Assembly: GCA_947396885.1 (NCBI GenBank)
Contig: OX377204.1
Span: forward strand, 47,541,139-47,605,138
Length of the DNA: 64,000 nucleotides
DNA from: Heligmosomoides polygyrus polygyrus
Taxonomy: Eukaryota > Nematoda > Chromadorea > Rhabditida > Heligmosomidae
Reading direction: 5' to 3'
Part shown: positions 1-11,894 of the stretch, one piece after another
Position numbering within the stretch: the stretch's first letter is position 1
Layout of the letters: each line of letters opens with the position of its first letter
Notes under the pieces: generated by a model
Databases searched by the model: none
The model's input: only the letters and a program-made list of their open reading frames with translations
What the model was told of the DNA's origin: nothing
Made by a program: the position numbers and the translations under genes

Positions 1-1670
1 CAGAGTCGATTGAACGACATCGTTGTAGCTGAAAGCAAACGTATTCGATCTTGTTCCGCACCTTCTAAAAGGAAGAAAGCACGCATGACATCAGTTGTTC
101 TCCCAATTCAGTCTACATATTGCTGAGGAAACAGTCCGAATTAACAAAAAACTCGTGTACGTCAGTGTGCTCTGTACAGATGATGGGGCGATGCGAACAC
201 AGCTTCACGAACTGCGGTGCACATTCGGCAGGAACAATCTACCACAAGGGAGGCAGAAGATACTGAGACACATTACGTAACTCTCCATGGGACGAAAAAG
301 ATCTGACACTGTAGGGATCTTTCACTGCCGAAGGGCGTTACTGCATGTGTTTAGGCATGAATAATTCGGATTTTCTTAAGCAGTCAATTGAGATAAAGAC
401 GCTAACATTAAATCACATAACGTCTAACGTCACAAAGCTGCAGTTCCGAAGCGTTGCTGGATTGTCTTGTTCTCTTACTGCTAGACGAGAATGCTCGAAG
501 ATCACACCACTTGCTTCGAAACGGAGGGTGCCGTGCAGTCAAAATTGCGGAAAATCACAAAAGCCGAAATCGAGCAACTGCTAATTTCGCAAAGTTTAGT
601 TTTCCTCGTTCCCGTAATGGAGAAAGATGGATACGAGTGGTGATTGCTGATCAATCCGCCATGCACTTGCTTCGTGATATGAAATGTACCACTCATCCGT
701 ATGGTACCTGCGATGTCACAGATAGACAAATTATCGCAACATCTTAAGGTCGTTCTCTGGAGTTATTTCTTGTCTGCTGTGTTGTTTAAGCTAACCACAA
801 CTTCAGAATGGGAGAACGAGTCAACCACCATAAAACAGTATCTTCCTACTCCCCCGCAAAGAAGAGTGCCCCATATGCTTGGATCGTCACCGTTTGGGTC
901 GTCCTTTAGCGTCATTTCTGACGGATGCTGCATGAAAAGTGCACCAGTGCGTAGACAGAGCTGTGTGTGAAGATCCTCAAATGCTCACGGCAATGCGCTT
1001 TTCACATGGCCGCCGCACTCAGAGTCGCTATTGGAAAAATCATCAAGAGACCAAGGATCTCTAGGTTCCATCAACGTTGAACATCGGGAAGCTGGGTAAG
1101 ATTTTGCGTTCCTGTTATTAAGCGAGTGAGGTGGATGCTTGGGATAGGTCTGACGCTTTGATCTACCAAGTAATGTTCACTGCTAAATGAGTGAAGGAGC
1201 AGTGACGTAAGCGCTATACTCCACCGGTGGATTGTCGTGTCTCTGAAGACGAACATACGATCGTATAGTCGGGTCTAGAAGGGACTGCTCATCGTGCAGA
1301 TCAGTCAATCAGTGCATAGTAATGGAGTGTGTGGGAACAGTTGCAAGAAAGCGCTTGACAACGCTGTTTTGCGTTGCGTGACGCTGCCCAGTAGTGATAC
1401 CAGTAAGCGTCCGACAATTGGCCGCCATTGCGGCAAATGGGTTAGGTCAGAAAAGACAATAAACCTCTGTGCTGCACTGAGCATTCTACTTTGGCCTGAT
1501 ATGTTGCAGTCGTCTCGCATCGTTGACCTTCACAAATACACTTGTCTAACAGGGCCATGAACTCTTTTATCCGTTTAAGCTATGTAACGACGCGATACTT
1601 CAGGCCGCACTGTCGGACAGGGACATCAGATGGAGTAGTGGGCAGACAATGTGAAGGATAAATTGTATGA
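1..1670. other. Unassigned intergenic DNA
   Basis: No reading frame here looks like a recognisable protein, and no clear terminal repeats or tRNA-like boxes were found. The open frames are short and overlap on both strands, as expected from chance. Decayed LINE sequence begins near the right edge, so part of this stretch could be LINE sequence too diverged to recognise by eye. Confidence 0.5.
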
Positions 1671-2400
1671 AGGATAAATTGCACAAGCTTATCACAGCGA
1701 AAATTCGGGTTGAGCGATGGAGAGCTAAGAAATACCATTGCTGGTGCGTAGATATGAAGAAGTTTCCCGTCAGTTATGGGAGCAATCATATTCTGACATT
1801 TATTCCGCAACGGATGTTTCTTGAGACAATCTCAACTGTAGAGTTCTCTATCCGTTTCAGCGACCTTCCATTCGGAGCACCTGTCCATGGTCCCGTTACA
1901 AGCACTGTCGAGAAAGCAGAAGCGGCTGCGGAGAAGGCAGCACCAGGCAAGGCAGTTGGATCTGCCCTTCGCAACTGATATATGGAGCTCAAAATTTTGG
2001 TGACCTACCTAGTGGTTGGCAGAAGTTGGTAAAGTTCATGAATCAGGCTATAGTGGGAAGAATGAACGAGAGGAAAGACCGAAATGTGGAGGAAGAGGAA
2101 GGGCAGTTGAGAGACTGATATTGCTGCCCGATTCGGCAGCAATCACACGGTATGAAGACACTCAAACGAGTTCTGTGTGGACAAATTCGTTAAGTCGTCA
2201 GGCATGCCGGCAGCCACTACGATTTCGTAGAGTGTTGTGGCACCGTTGATGATATAAACACGTACTGCCTGCCATGCGGTTGAGAAGCATCGTGGGAAAC
2301 AGAAACAGGTGCATCTTGCCTCCTTCGACTTAGAGAAAGCCTCTGCTCTCGTGGCCGAAGACATGTGCTTCTAACATAGCTGGCCGGCTCCCAAAATTTT
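1670..2400 (+). pseudogene. Decayed RTE-clade LINE fragment (family 2), reverse transcriptase region
   Basis: Short blocks in shifting plus-strand frames match the family 2 LINE seen intact at 49.6-52 kb. Around 1755-1845 the frame reads like the linker before the RT domain (KKFPVSYGSNHILTF, then ETISTVEF). Around 1880-1960 it reads GAPVHGPV followed by APGKAVG, matching the family's PLYGPV and GKATGPDDLP block. Around 2279-2350 it reads EKHRGKQKQVHLASFDLEKA, the RT block carrying the first catalytic aspartate region. Between these blocks there are stops and deletions. It is an old 5'- and 3'-truncated copy with no coding capacity. The family assignment rests on three collinear blocks and is fairly secure; the ends are approximate. 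Confidence 0.7.
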
Positions 2401-2715
2401 GCGACAACAAAATCCGCAACTCTTTGGCGCCATGGATGTCAGCCGTCAAGCGCGAACAGTAGAGGTTCATCTCCCAGAACAAGTCAAGCGGAAGTGCTCC
2501 TACAAATTGTAACGTTCGGAAGGGAAGGGCATTTACAGGTGCAACCGCGGTGATCAGAAACTGTCATTCTCATTGAATTGGAAACGATTCCCCCACATTC
2601 CGAGGATCATCATGTAATAGTTGAAAAACCCTGAATTGAAGATCATTCGAGCGCAATATTTTTTTCAAAGTTAGTCCTATCTGGATGTTTTATTTCAAGA
2701 ATCTGGATGCCTTCA

Positions 2716-3893
2716 CGAGGAAAATCACCTGTATCACCTATGATGCCGTTGATCATCGAGTTGCTCGAGCGGATACCAACACCGTCTCTAATCGACCCTG
2801 TCGTGTGCCAAAGTCCGCCACGTGGACGACCCACTAATTTTCGACGTCTTAGCTCATGCGACAGCGTCTCTGATCTTCGAACGTCGTAACTCCGGAGGCC
2901 TTCCCTCACTTGCATGAATCGTGCCGCTTCGAGAATTGTCCTCTCCAGTCTGCGCGACGCTGATCGCGTGTTCATCCTGCTTTCATATAGCAAAGGTCTC
3001 TGAGGCCTACGTTAGGACAGGAAGAACAGTAGAGTTGAATAGGTGGGCACGGAGCTGGGTGTTTCATCAACGCTCTTGAAAGCTCCACAGGATACCCGTT
3101 TCCTTCTGCCCAGCTCTGGCGTAGGGTCGTTGGGTATGTCAATTTCGCGACCCAGATATACGTACATAGCTGGAGCACTCGGACATATTCATTCCGTTGA
3201 GCGAGGATGAGGCATCAGAAACTCGTCTCTTCCTGCACTCAAATGTCCCACATACAGATCAAGGTTGGCCAGCATTTGCTCCGTCCGGCTAGTTTTCGGT
3301 ATTATGAGAACGATGTCGTCATCGAAGCGAGGATGGTGCAGTTGCCGACCGTCGGCCTTCACTCCCATGGCTTCCCATTCTAGTTCGCGCATGCCGTTTC
3401 CGAGAGTGGCGTTGAAGGGCTTCGGGGATGTGGTATCCCCTTGCCGAACCAACTCTTCACGTCAATGACGACGACGATGTAGAATGGTGACATCTCGGTC
3501 GTGAATCCAGCCTACAGGTCTCTAATGACTGTGCCGCACTGAAAAGGAACGTCCCAAGTGAGTAATGGGCTTCTATGACCGCTTCAATTTCGACGGAGTC
3601 GAATGCCTTAGGAGAATGAATGTAGGGCACGGCGGCAGCTTGTACTCTCGGATACCTCGATGAGATTCGTATTAGTGTGTATGTGAACTACCGTGCTGAG
3701 TCCTCTCCGAAACCCTGCCTGTTCGCATGACTCTCCATTGTCCACCGTTCTGCTAAGCCTAATCAGAATGACTCGAGGGAACAGCTTGTAGACTACGGAC
3801 AGCAGGCAGAGCGGACGAAGGTTGCCTATGCCGTGCACGTCTCCCTTCTTTTTCACACCGTGGTAATGCTGGTCTTCCACTCACAAGGAGGCA
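2716..3893 (-). pseudogene. 5'-truncated RTE LINE copy (family 1), minus strand
   Basis: Read on the minus strand, this stretch parallels the RT and C-terminal part of the near-intact LINE at 43.4-46.4 kb. It starts at the block corresponding to the LINE's KKGDVHDIGNYRP (3838-3880 here reads KKKGDVHGIGNLRPLCLLS). It continues through QAGFRRG, VRQGDT and the catalytic block, which reads FDDDIVLI where the intact copy has FADDIVLI. It ends in the C-terminal LRTS and REGLRS motifs. The 3' end carries the family's short tail, GGTGATACAGGTGA on the minus strand near 2726. Multiple frameshifts make it a pseudogene. 5' truncation with an intact 3' tail is the usual product of target-primed reverse transcription. 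Confidence 0.8.
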
Positions 3894-3896
3894 TAC

Positions 3897-4243
3897 TATG
3901 TGACTATGGAACTTTGAAATGGGGCGTATATCACTGGATGCGGCTTCGAACGCTGATTCCAAATATGTTACTCGTTTCTGCTGCACGCATCCCTGGACGG
4001 AGTTATGGACCATTTTCTTAGAAGGCTCCTTTGCCCTCTATCACGCAGTGCGGGCCAGTCACAAGAGAGCGAGCTCAAGTAGGGTTGAAGCTGCGATGCT
4101 AGCGGTGCGTTGGTGGCGCAGGGGTAGAGGGACCGCGCGATGAGACTAGGTGGTTTATGGTTCGACTCCCCTGTGGTGCACGATTTCTGCACTTCCTAAA
4201 AAAGATCTGCCGCGATCAAGCAAAGCTCAATGTCAAATCACAA
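3897..4243 (+). repeat. tRNA-derived SINE (family A), copy 1
   Basis: A segment of about 345 bp that recurs at 26630-26965 (plus) and 28885-29275 (minus). It contains a tRNA-like module with an A-box-like TGGCGCAGGGGTAGAGGG near 4113 and a B-box-like GGTTCGACTCC near 4159. Together these resemble an internal RNA polymerase III promoter. The flanks are shared by the three copies but are not tRNA, so this is a SINE rather than a tRNA gene. Confidence 0.65.
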
Positions 4244-5022
4244 CTGAAGGTCACCAAAAAGGACTCGTCTTCAGAGTGACAACTTCATACAGACAACTTC
4301 ATACTGGCACGAAGATGCAAATTATCATGAATAGTTACTAAAAACATGGCGGGAGGACAAACAATGCGTTGCACTAGCAAATGTGAAATAGCACTACGAA
4401 ATGTTCAAAACATAACAGCTGTTGGCAATGAACACAGCGGATAAAAAATACATCAGTGCAGTCGCTGTAAGAGCAGTGCTCTGCGATGTCAGCAGATAAC
4501 AGTATTGAAATGGTGAATCCAACGTCAGTGGGTGACTGTACAGGTATCCTGCGGCGTACAGTGAATACGTGAGAAAAGTTCTGAATCTTGGGGCAGAAAA
4601 TTGAGTGTAAATCGGCGATACAATTCGAAGAATTGACTCACGGGAGTGAAGTGAAAACTTTACACCGTGTGTCAATACATGAGAGGGAAACGTTTGAACG
4701 TGATTTTGAATCGCAAAAAGAAATGTACGTCTAATGGTTGTATTTGTGATGTTGTTCCAGCCGGAATGATCATTACTTTCGCTCATATAGGACCCAGAAA
4801 AACTGATGAAATGGTTTCGTGATCCTTGGATGGCTTCCAGCTGCCAACCAAGAGCAACGTTTGGGTGCCGCTAATACCTTCTTCTCTTCTGATCCTCTTC
4901 TGATTCCGCACTGATACCTTCTTCATTCTCTACCTCGATGCTTCCTCATTGCGCATCTCGCAAGGTGGATGTGAAAGTGCTGGCCATCTTCTTCTCTCGC
5001 TCTGCAGGAACGCGTGAAGTGC
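4244..5022 (-). pseudogene. Tc5/pogo-type transposase remnant, copy 1
   Basis: This stretch is collinear with 26966-27735, where a longer minus-strand frame reads like the C-terminal half of a DDE transposase of the Tc5/pogo group. Here the open part encodes a frame including VLTHGVKFSLHSRESILRIV and PIYTQFSAPRFRTFL, matching copy 2. The upstream part with the DSW and QPLDV motifs is broken by frameshifts. The junction with the SINE at its low-coordinate side is the same in both copies, so the two parts were duplicated together. No terminal inverted repeat was seen. No activity is expected. Confidence 0.55.
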
Positions 5023-5324
5023 TGTGTCAACCCTACTGGAGCCCGCTCTTATGACTGGCCCGCTCGCATGGACTTGAAGGGCAAAGTAGGCTGCTATGAA
5101 AAAGGCCACATTCATCGGCGTGGCACATACACATTTTTTGTCATAAATGGAAGGGTGCTTTTTGGTGGCAATGCCCGTTCCTCCACGTGGTGCCACTGGA
5201 AACTGCTTGCTTTTGCGAGCCGAACCAAATGCGGACAATCGAATGCGGGGTCCTAGTGAGAGACCGACCTACAAAAGTCTTATGTCATATCATACGGTTG
5301 GTGACGCTTAAGAGCTCTCCAGAT
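5023..5324. other. Unassigned spacer between transposase remnant and LINE
   Basis: Homology to copy 2 of the transposase unit stops near 5022 and recognisable LINE endonuclease sequence starts near 5330. The 5' untranslated part of the LINE may lie here, but nothing in the sequence proves it. Confidence 0.4.
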
Positions 5325-6465
5325 TGTGCTACGGCGTCCGCCGGGCCAAAGTGCCTTCGCAAAGCCCGGCGGGTGTAGAAAGTATGCGAGAGTCCCTGAT
5401 GCGAGGGCCACATCGGAGGGCAACTGAGCTAGTCCGAAAGTCCCGGAACGTAAGCAGGACACGCGTAGCAATGCTGAATGTGGTTACGTTGACGAGCCGA
5501 TCGTGCGAGTTGGCTGAAGCACTGGAGCGTATACGAGTTGATTTCTGTGCGGTGGAGGAGACAAGGTGGTTCTGCTGCAGGTCGAGGGACATTGGCCGCA
5601 ACTTCAAGGCTGTTCTGTTCGCAGTACTAGGACTACCAGTGTCCTCGATATGATCGTCTCCTCGAGTTTCCGTGACGCGACTGCAGGCGTGGAACGCTTC
5701 GATGACCACTGGATGAAGATTGTTGTCGCGTAGAAGAGCGTCGATGCCATTTCTTTTCCGCGTATGCTCCGCGGACAGATTGCTCCGAGCAAACCAAGGA
5801 CGAGTGCTGGTCCCTACTTGATGCGAAGACAGCGGAAGTACCGGCACAAGATATATATGCTTGTTGTAGCAAGTGACCTTGATGGTCACGTCGGAGCAAC
5901 GAAAGACGGTTACTGCTGTCATGCTGGTTTTGGCTATGGGTCACGTAACGCCGATGGTGAGGGCATACTTGTGTATGCAGACTCACATGACCTGACCATC
6001 GTGAATACCAAATTTCGAAGGCGTGACTCCCACTTCATCTCGTTTTATAGTGGGAACGCCAAAACACAGATTGACTATGTTCTCGTTAGGCGTCGTGACC
6101 AAGGCCTTGCCACAGACGCGAAGACCGTGCCGTATGAGACGGTAGCCACGCAACATCGTCCACTGATCTGCCCGCTGAAGATTACACCTCCGAGGTGCAA
6201 ACGTATCGAGCGGTGCGGAAAGGCTAGAATCGAATGGTGGCGATTGAAAAAAGAGGAAGCAGCACTTATTTCTCGCATTCGGTTGCAGACGGTAACAACT
6301 GTCGACGAAACATGGAAAGAGGCTACCGAAGTAATTCGAGCTGCAGGCTTCGAACTCGGCACTACGTAGCCTGGAAGGCACTGGGTAAACAAGCAGGCAT
6401 GGCTGTGGAATGTCGATGTCAGAGAAAAGGTTCGAGAAAAGAAACGGCTTCATCACGTACCAGAC

Positions 6466-7487
6466 CTTCAGCGGCCTAGCGGCCGCCGAACGTCTGGTTG
6501 GGGGCTTGGCCCCCAAACTCCGAGAATAGACAACCCCAATCTTCCTTCTTTCTCCTTTAGGCCTTCTCACAGTTAAAAATGGTTTTACTGTATAGATTAG
6601 TGCAGCGGAATATGGTAGGGCAGAATTTTCACTGCAAATATGATGCCCATCCACCCTTCATCACATGCACGCAATCTATCCTCCGAAGCGCTCGTTCTCT
6701 ACGTGTCGAGAAACATGTAATGAGAGTCCCAGTCCGGTGCCTAATCAGCAAAATCATAATTAAAATTAATCGGTATTGGTCGACACCGCTTAGTGTCCGC
6801 TATAATAGTCCTCCGAATCCCATGGTCACTCTCTCTACCCCTCCCCCCCCCCTACCGATTCACGTGTCACTACGTTGCCACGACGTCTATGACATTCTTT
6901 CTGCACTCTGACACACGATCCACGACTTCTGTAAGCGGTCTTCAGAAATCCGACACACACTGAACGATGTTGAGGAAAAATGCTGGTCCCTCCCCCTTAT
7001 TCGCGCTCCCTCTTTAATGGTCCCCCTTTGTTGGTCCTCTCCTATTGGTCGTCCATACCCGGAATCCCTACGCACGTTGGACGACGTCTAGCTCAGGTCT
7101 TCTGAATCTTGACTCACGATGTCTAGCGCAGGTCTTCTGAATCCCTGCGCTCGTTAGACGACATCACCAGCACGTCTTTTGAATCCCTACGCAAGTTGGA
7201 CGACGTCTTCAGCACGTCTTCTTAATCCTTACCTACGTAAGACGACGTCTTCAGCACGTCTTCTGAATCCCCACGGACGTTGGGGGACGTCTAGGGCACC
7301 CCTCCTGAATCCCTACGCTCTGCACTCTATTTCCACTCATACCCTGACGCGCTGCCCCTTGAATATCTCGTACACTTGGACGATCAGCCGCCAAGGATAT
7401 ATTTAGCCAGCAATCGCCCATGGTTAAGCTCAAAGAAAGCCCGGCTAGAGTAAGCCGCATTGTCGTAGGAATCTTTTGGCTTTGGCT
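6466..7487. mobile_element. Repeat element E, copy 1, inserted in the LINE
   Basis: This block of about 1 kb interrupts the family 2 LINE. Both boundaries are visible because the LINE reading continues on either side. A related, inverted and shorter copy lies at about 37871-38400. Shared landmarks are: the edge near GGTTGGGGGCTT (6500 here, reverse complement near 38370); a block of 42-bp tandem repeats; a stretch reading CCATGGTTAAGC near 7416; and an edge ending TTTGGCTTTGGCT near 7480. No coding sequence for a transposase was found. The element type is unknown; it looks non-autonomous. The unusual poly-C stretch near 6841-6853 lies inside it. Confidence 0.6.
7062..7327. repeat. 42-bp tandem repeat array inside element E
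   Basis: About six consecutive units start at 7062, 7104, 7139, 7181, 7223 and 7265, with a partial unit at 7307. Each begins GAATCCCTACGC or a close variant and contains GACGACGTCT and AGCACGTCTTCT. Five units are 42 bp and one is 35 bp. Because 42 is a multiple of three, one plus-strand frame reads as 14-residue repeats with the core LLNPY. There is no sign that it is translated. Confidence 0.85.
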
Positions 7488-8139
7488 AATTGGCGAAATT
7501 ATCGAGAAGCGAAGAAAGCAGCAAAGAAGGCGGTAGCCCCTAAGCCGCATACTACGCTGTTATCAGGGAAGAACTGGAGACGCGCGATGGTGAGCGTTAT
7601 ATTTACCGACTCGCCAAAGCTTGTGTCGCCAAGTAGAAGGCGTCGAGAAGTTCTTTGGCATTAACGACAAGAACGGCCATCTAAAGATGGATCGTAAGCG
7701 GCCTGTGAAACGATAGCACGACTATTTCGAGGAAATCTCGAGTGTAGGATTTGAACATCCTGCTGTTCGTTTTGTGCCACCTGTATACGGTCTGCTTCAG
7801 AAAATCGCAGTGAGCGAAACTGAAGCAGCACTGAGGAAGATGAAGCCAGACAAAGTCATTGGTCTCGGTGACCTGCCAGCCGACCGGAGGATGTCGAAGA
7901 GATGGTGCCCTGTCAACTGGTTGACAGAGTTTTTCAATCAGGTTGTTGCTGAGAAGAAAGCGCCTGAGAGTTTCCAGCAAAGCACGACTATTCCGTTTTG
8001 GAAGAATAAGGGCAGCTCTGCGGACTGCGTTAAATACCGTCCGATTCACCAACTTTTGCACACCATGAAAATCTTTGAGCGAATCGTGGATGGACGTATG
8101 CCGTCCAGCTCTCCAATAAACAGTGTCGTTTCGTTAGCA

Positions 8140-8398
8140 CAATACCCACCATAAGGATTGAAAAAGGGTGCGGTCCGCGTTCGTTCTGTTCTTTTGCTGT
8201 AGCCGTCTTGATCCTCATCCTTTTTGAAAAACTCACATAGCGTCGTAATCTCATCGACGAGATCTACCCAATGTCGCAAAAAAAAGTTTCGAGCGACGCC
8301 TCTACCAATTGCGCCCAAAGGACATTTAAGCGCGCGGATTCAAAGCCAGCGCGTTGACAATAGCTCCTCCTTAGGAAAAATTGTATAGACCGTGAAGC
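8140..8398 (+). repeat. Left terminal inverted repeat of X1
   Basis: Matches the reverse complement of 11895-12197 over its whole length, with small indels. Shared blocks include TCTGTTCTTTTGCTG, CGACGAGATCTACCCAA and GCGCGCGGATTCAAAGCCAG, and the inner edge CAATAGCTCCTCCTTAGG. The right arm has about 45 extra bases in the middle. Confidence 0.85.
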
Positions 8399-10332
8399 TT
8401 ATTGGACCATAGATATATCATTCCACTCTATATTATTTATTTATTTTGGGTTATTCAATAATTACTAGCACATTTTTTCTTTATCTTTGGATGACCAGCA
8501 AAAAATTGTCTATCTGTTGAAGCTAAGGAAGGAGATTGAAAATAGATAAAAGATAGCGCAGTCAGTTCTAATTCGGGACGCGCCATGCACTCTACTTCTG
8601 CGAGAAATTGTAGACATTAGAACCCATATTTCTACACAATGACTTACGGTGACTGCTAATACACAAGTCAATGCTTTATCCCTGCTAAACCAGTCTAGTA
8701 CTAATTAGCCGACTTCAGAGATCTGAAGATATTGGTTGGCTTGGGCGGCGACTCTGACTCGACACTGCTGCATGCGACAGCCGGCGTCCTCCGGTTGCTC
8801 TACCACTCGCACAGGGGATGGGTAATTAGGTATATTTATTGGCAGAAATTCCCTTGTAGAACTATTTATCTACAAAGTGTTAAATGGAAGAATTACTAGG
8901 TTCCTCCCTGATAGCTCGCAGAATTAGAATGAGTGACTTGTTGTGGACAGCTGATGGACAAGTTAGCGCTTCATCCTTCCCAAACAAGTCGGCCACCAAT
9001 TCACCGACCCGGTGATGGGGAAAGCTTGTTTGGCATGGACGGAAAAACCAAACCAGCAAGCTAAAATGCACGGGAAAGACGGCAGCTCTTCAATTTGAGC
9101 TCCACGCGCCTACTAACCTTGGAGAAACTCCACAATAAATAAGCGATGCCGATCGATACTATCGAACTTTTACAATCAGTAGCTGTTGTAAACAAAGTTG
9201 CCGAATGATCAGGTTTCACAACAGATAAACAACATCAAACTGCTAATTAACATCAGAGTATCGATTTTCTTTCTGGATTGGCCACCGCAAATCACTCTAC
9301 GCCAAATACGCATTCAAATTGCCTTCAAGACATCTCGTAGAACCAGAGCGCATGGGGGTCCCTCAAAAGGGTGTTCATCTTCTTTCTTGTATATATCAAA
9401 GTTCTCGCTACCGCTCTCTCACTTTCAGGCAGTATCGCGTTGGACCTTCATCAAGCATTTTTTAAGAATTGAAAAGGGTGAAGTTAATCTATCACTTTAT
9501 GGGATGAGTCGCGTATTCTATGAACTATTACCGTGAAGGCAGAAAGAATGAGTATATGGCCTACAAATACAATGACTTGTACTAGCCATCCAATCCTCTG
9601 ATGTATGTAGCAGTGATCTTCCTTCCAGATGGTTCAGGTGCTATTTACCCTGAGGGTGAAAGGCCTGGTCTAGGACACGACCCAAGGTCAATTCATGCAA
9701 GGACGACTTTCGACTCCTCCTATAGCAGTACATATATGCGTCCACTAATAATTATTCGATTCCATTACATTCAGCCAGGTTTAACAGTTTATTGGGAATG
9801 CTTTTAAATACTAGTTAATATCTTACTTCCCCTCTGATTAGTTAAAGGGTAGGGGGATGATGATGATAATCACATAGTGTTTGGGGTGCGCCTGACGTTT
9901 TACTTCTACTTGATATCAGACAATTCAAATGACAGGGAGGTAAACTCCTAACTGGAACGCGCCGTGCACCCTACTTATTATAGAGAATTGAACCTTAGTT
10001 GGTCTACACAAGCACTGATAAGAAGGCTTTGGGGGATTAAAGGGATTGTTGACCAGGACGACGGCAAAACCAGGGATCTCTGCTCCGCTGCAAACGACAG
10101 CCAACGTGCCCTCTGATAGCGCTACTTTTGAGTGATAGGTACTGTAACTTTCTTAAACCGGAAGATACAAAGCTGAAACTTTTTCTGAACTCTAAAGCAT
10201 ATAGAAAAAGTGCAGGTGTACTATCTTTGAATTGATGAAGAAGAAAAATTTTTAACCATATATCCTTTGCACTTCACTCTAAGCAAAGGATATCCCCCTC
10301 GTTTCTCGATGCTGTAACATTTTAAACAGGAA
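8399..10332. other. X1 interior, no gene seen
   Basis: No protein-like frame is convincing. Two short pieces (around 8575-8600 and 9950-9975) contain variants of a SINE-like motif that elsewhere reads TGCGTGGCGCATCC or its complement. The stretch near 8740-8800 resembles the inverse of the tRNA-like head at 18833. A small GAT microsatellite sits near 9857-9868. The rest is unassigned. Confidence 0.4.
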
Positions 10333-11568
10333 GGCTAAGTACTAAAATTTTTTTCTGTGCAAACTAGGCTTGCGTGGCTCTGATACAGGCAAGATAGAAA
10401 AATCTGAGCTTACTCTAATATAAGTTTTTCAGGAGTCTAAGCTCAAGAAAAATTCACAATTTCTTGATCCTATTTTGTTTGGAACATTTAGAACTCAGCG
10501 CTGGTCAGTCCCTCACACTCGTAACACAGCATATCTCACCACTGAAAGCCCTTCCCAACAACATACTTTTATAAAATATGAAGAAATCCGACATTTTAAC
10601 CTTTTCCGCCGAGGTCGAGTTCTGGGCAGCCTTCGGCTGAGCTGAGCTCTGCTTGCATCGTCCCTGCCTGATCAAGGCCTCCTCGCACCTAAGTGGGAGT
10701 TTCAGCGGTATTATACCAATTATAGGAAACTGCATAGTGCCGTTCGGTGAACGATATTATTGATTCGTCTTATATGGCTCATTCGAATTTTTTGGAAACA
10801 GGTTTCATAGAAACATATTTTTGTATTCTTCAATCCACTTTTGTAGACAAGCGCTCTTATGTTTCTGAAAAAATCAGAAAATCCTTGCGGTTTCGAAACT
10901 CAAGCACACTTGGTTAATGAGAGAAGGGTTTCTCTCAAATATAAAAGAAAAGGGGGAGTGCATGGCTTAAATCTAATATGGAAAAATAACCTCATTAAAT
11001 GGTAACTGTACAACATGTGTTCTTAGAACAAGAAAAATAAAAGAATAGAGAAAGAGAAGGAGGAAAAAGAAGGAGAATACAAAAATATGATTCTATGAAA
11101 CCTCTTTCCAAAAAAATTGAATGTGCCAAGCAAGGCAAATCAATAGTATCGTTCACCAAACGGCACTATGCAGTTCCCTATAACTGGCATAATACCGCTG
11201 GGACTCGCACCTAGGTGCGAGGAGGCCTTGATCACGCAGGGGCGATGCACTCAGAGCCCAGGTCGAGCCGAAGGCTGCCCAGAACTCAACCTCGGCGGAA
11301 ACTGCCAAAATGTCGGGTATCTTCAAATTTTATAAAAGTATGTTGTTTGGAAGCGCTTTCAATGGTGAGATGTGCCGTGTTAAGCGGTCGAGGGACTGGC
11401 CAGCGCGGAGTTCTAAATTTTCAAAACAAAATAGGATTAAGAAATTGGTGATTTTTCTCGAGTTTAGACACCAGAAAAAATATATTAGGGTTGCCTCAGA
11501 TCCTCCTATCTTGCCTGTGTCAAAGCCACGCAAGCCTATTTTGCACAGAAGAAATTTTAGCATACTGG
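10333..11568. repeat. 1.2 kb imperfect palindrome inside X1
   Basis: The left arm, about 10333-10763, matches the reverse complement of about 11135-11568. Landmarks are GGCTTGCGTGGCT near 10367 against AGCCACGCAAGCC near 11523, TTGATCAAGGCC-like text against AGGCCTTGATCACGCAG, and TGCCGTTCGGTGAACGATA near 10738 against TATCGTTCACCAAACGGCA near 11148. The central 370 bp is A-rich and unpaired. The arms differ at scattered positions, so the structure is not a recent assembly artefact. Short open frames in the arms are mirror images of each other and are not considered genes. Confidence 0.85.
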
Positions 11569-11579
11569 GCTATAGACCT

Positions 11580-11872
11580 TTATTTTTCCACAAAAAAAAT
11601 GGAAATTTTATAAAAATTCTAACAATGTTCACTTATTGGGTAAGTATATTAAAAGTACAAAGAAATCACACAAAAAATGTTCTCAAACAAAAATTATAAA
11701 AAATGACGTTTTTCAAGAGTATTTTGTTTCGCGTAAAGGGAGTTTACTTTGATTCGGATGAGCTTGATTTGTTTTCAAAAGTCATAAGCTAACTTAGAGG
11801 AGTGTCCATTTCGACGTGAAGGTGTCCAATTTGATTTGAAGAGTGTCAATTCGATGTGAAAATGGCATATCT
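11580..11872. repeat. M-type MITE end
   Basis: Carries the characteristic terminal blocks of the M repeats at 29280, 37147 and 56600: TGTCCAATTTGATTTGAAGA and TCAATTCGATGTGAAAATGG. Only one end is present, so the copy is truncated or continues into the adjoining palindrome. Confidence 0.6.
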
Positions 11873-11894
11873 ATGATCCAATAAGCTACAGAAT

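Larger units (their letters stand above)
5325..8135 (+). pseudogene. RTE-clade LINE (family 2), 5' part, split by two insertions
   Basis: Encodes the apurinic-type endonuclease and the start of the reverse transcriptase of a non-LTR retrotransposon. The endonuclease begins near 5430 (TRVAMLNVVTLTSRSCELAE, then VEETRW). It continues through GVERFDDHWMKIVVA, then a block reading ASDLDGHVGATKDG and FGYGSRNADGEG, and YETVATQHRPLIC near 6140. Sequence homologous to the intact copy stops at about 6465, where a 1 kb repeat is inserted, and resumes near 7487 (the bases for NYREAKKAAKKA). The RT region follows to 8135: KWCPVNWLTEFFNQVVAEKK and KIFERIVDGR. There the X1 element interrupts it, and the rest lies at 12198-13312. 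Several frameshifts and stops are present, so the copy is dead. Confidence 0.85.

Noticed and set aside
4150..4182. Possible genuine tRNA genes at the A/B box sites (4.1, 26.9, 29.0, 46.9, 49.0, 60.0 and 61.6 kb)
   Set aside because: Boxes recur together with the same non-tRNA flanks, and the acceptor stems do not pair convincingly. SINE heads explain them better. A tRNAscan run would settle it.
7062..7327. CRISPR-like array
   Set aside because: The units are contiguous without unique spacers and the DNA is eukaryotic.
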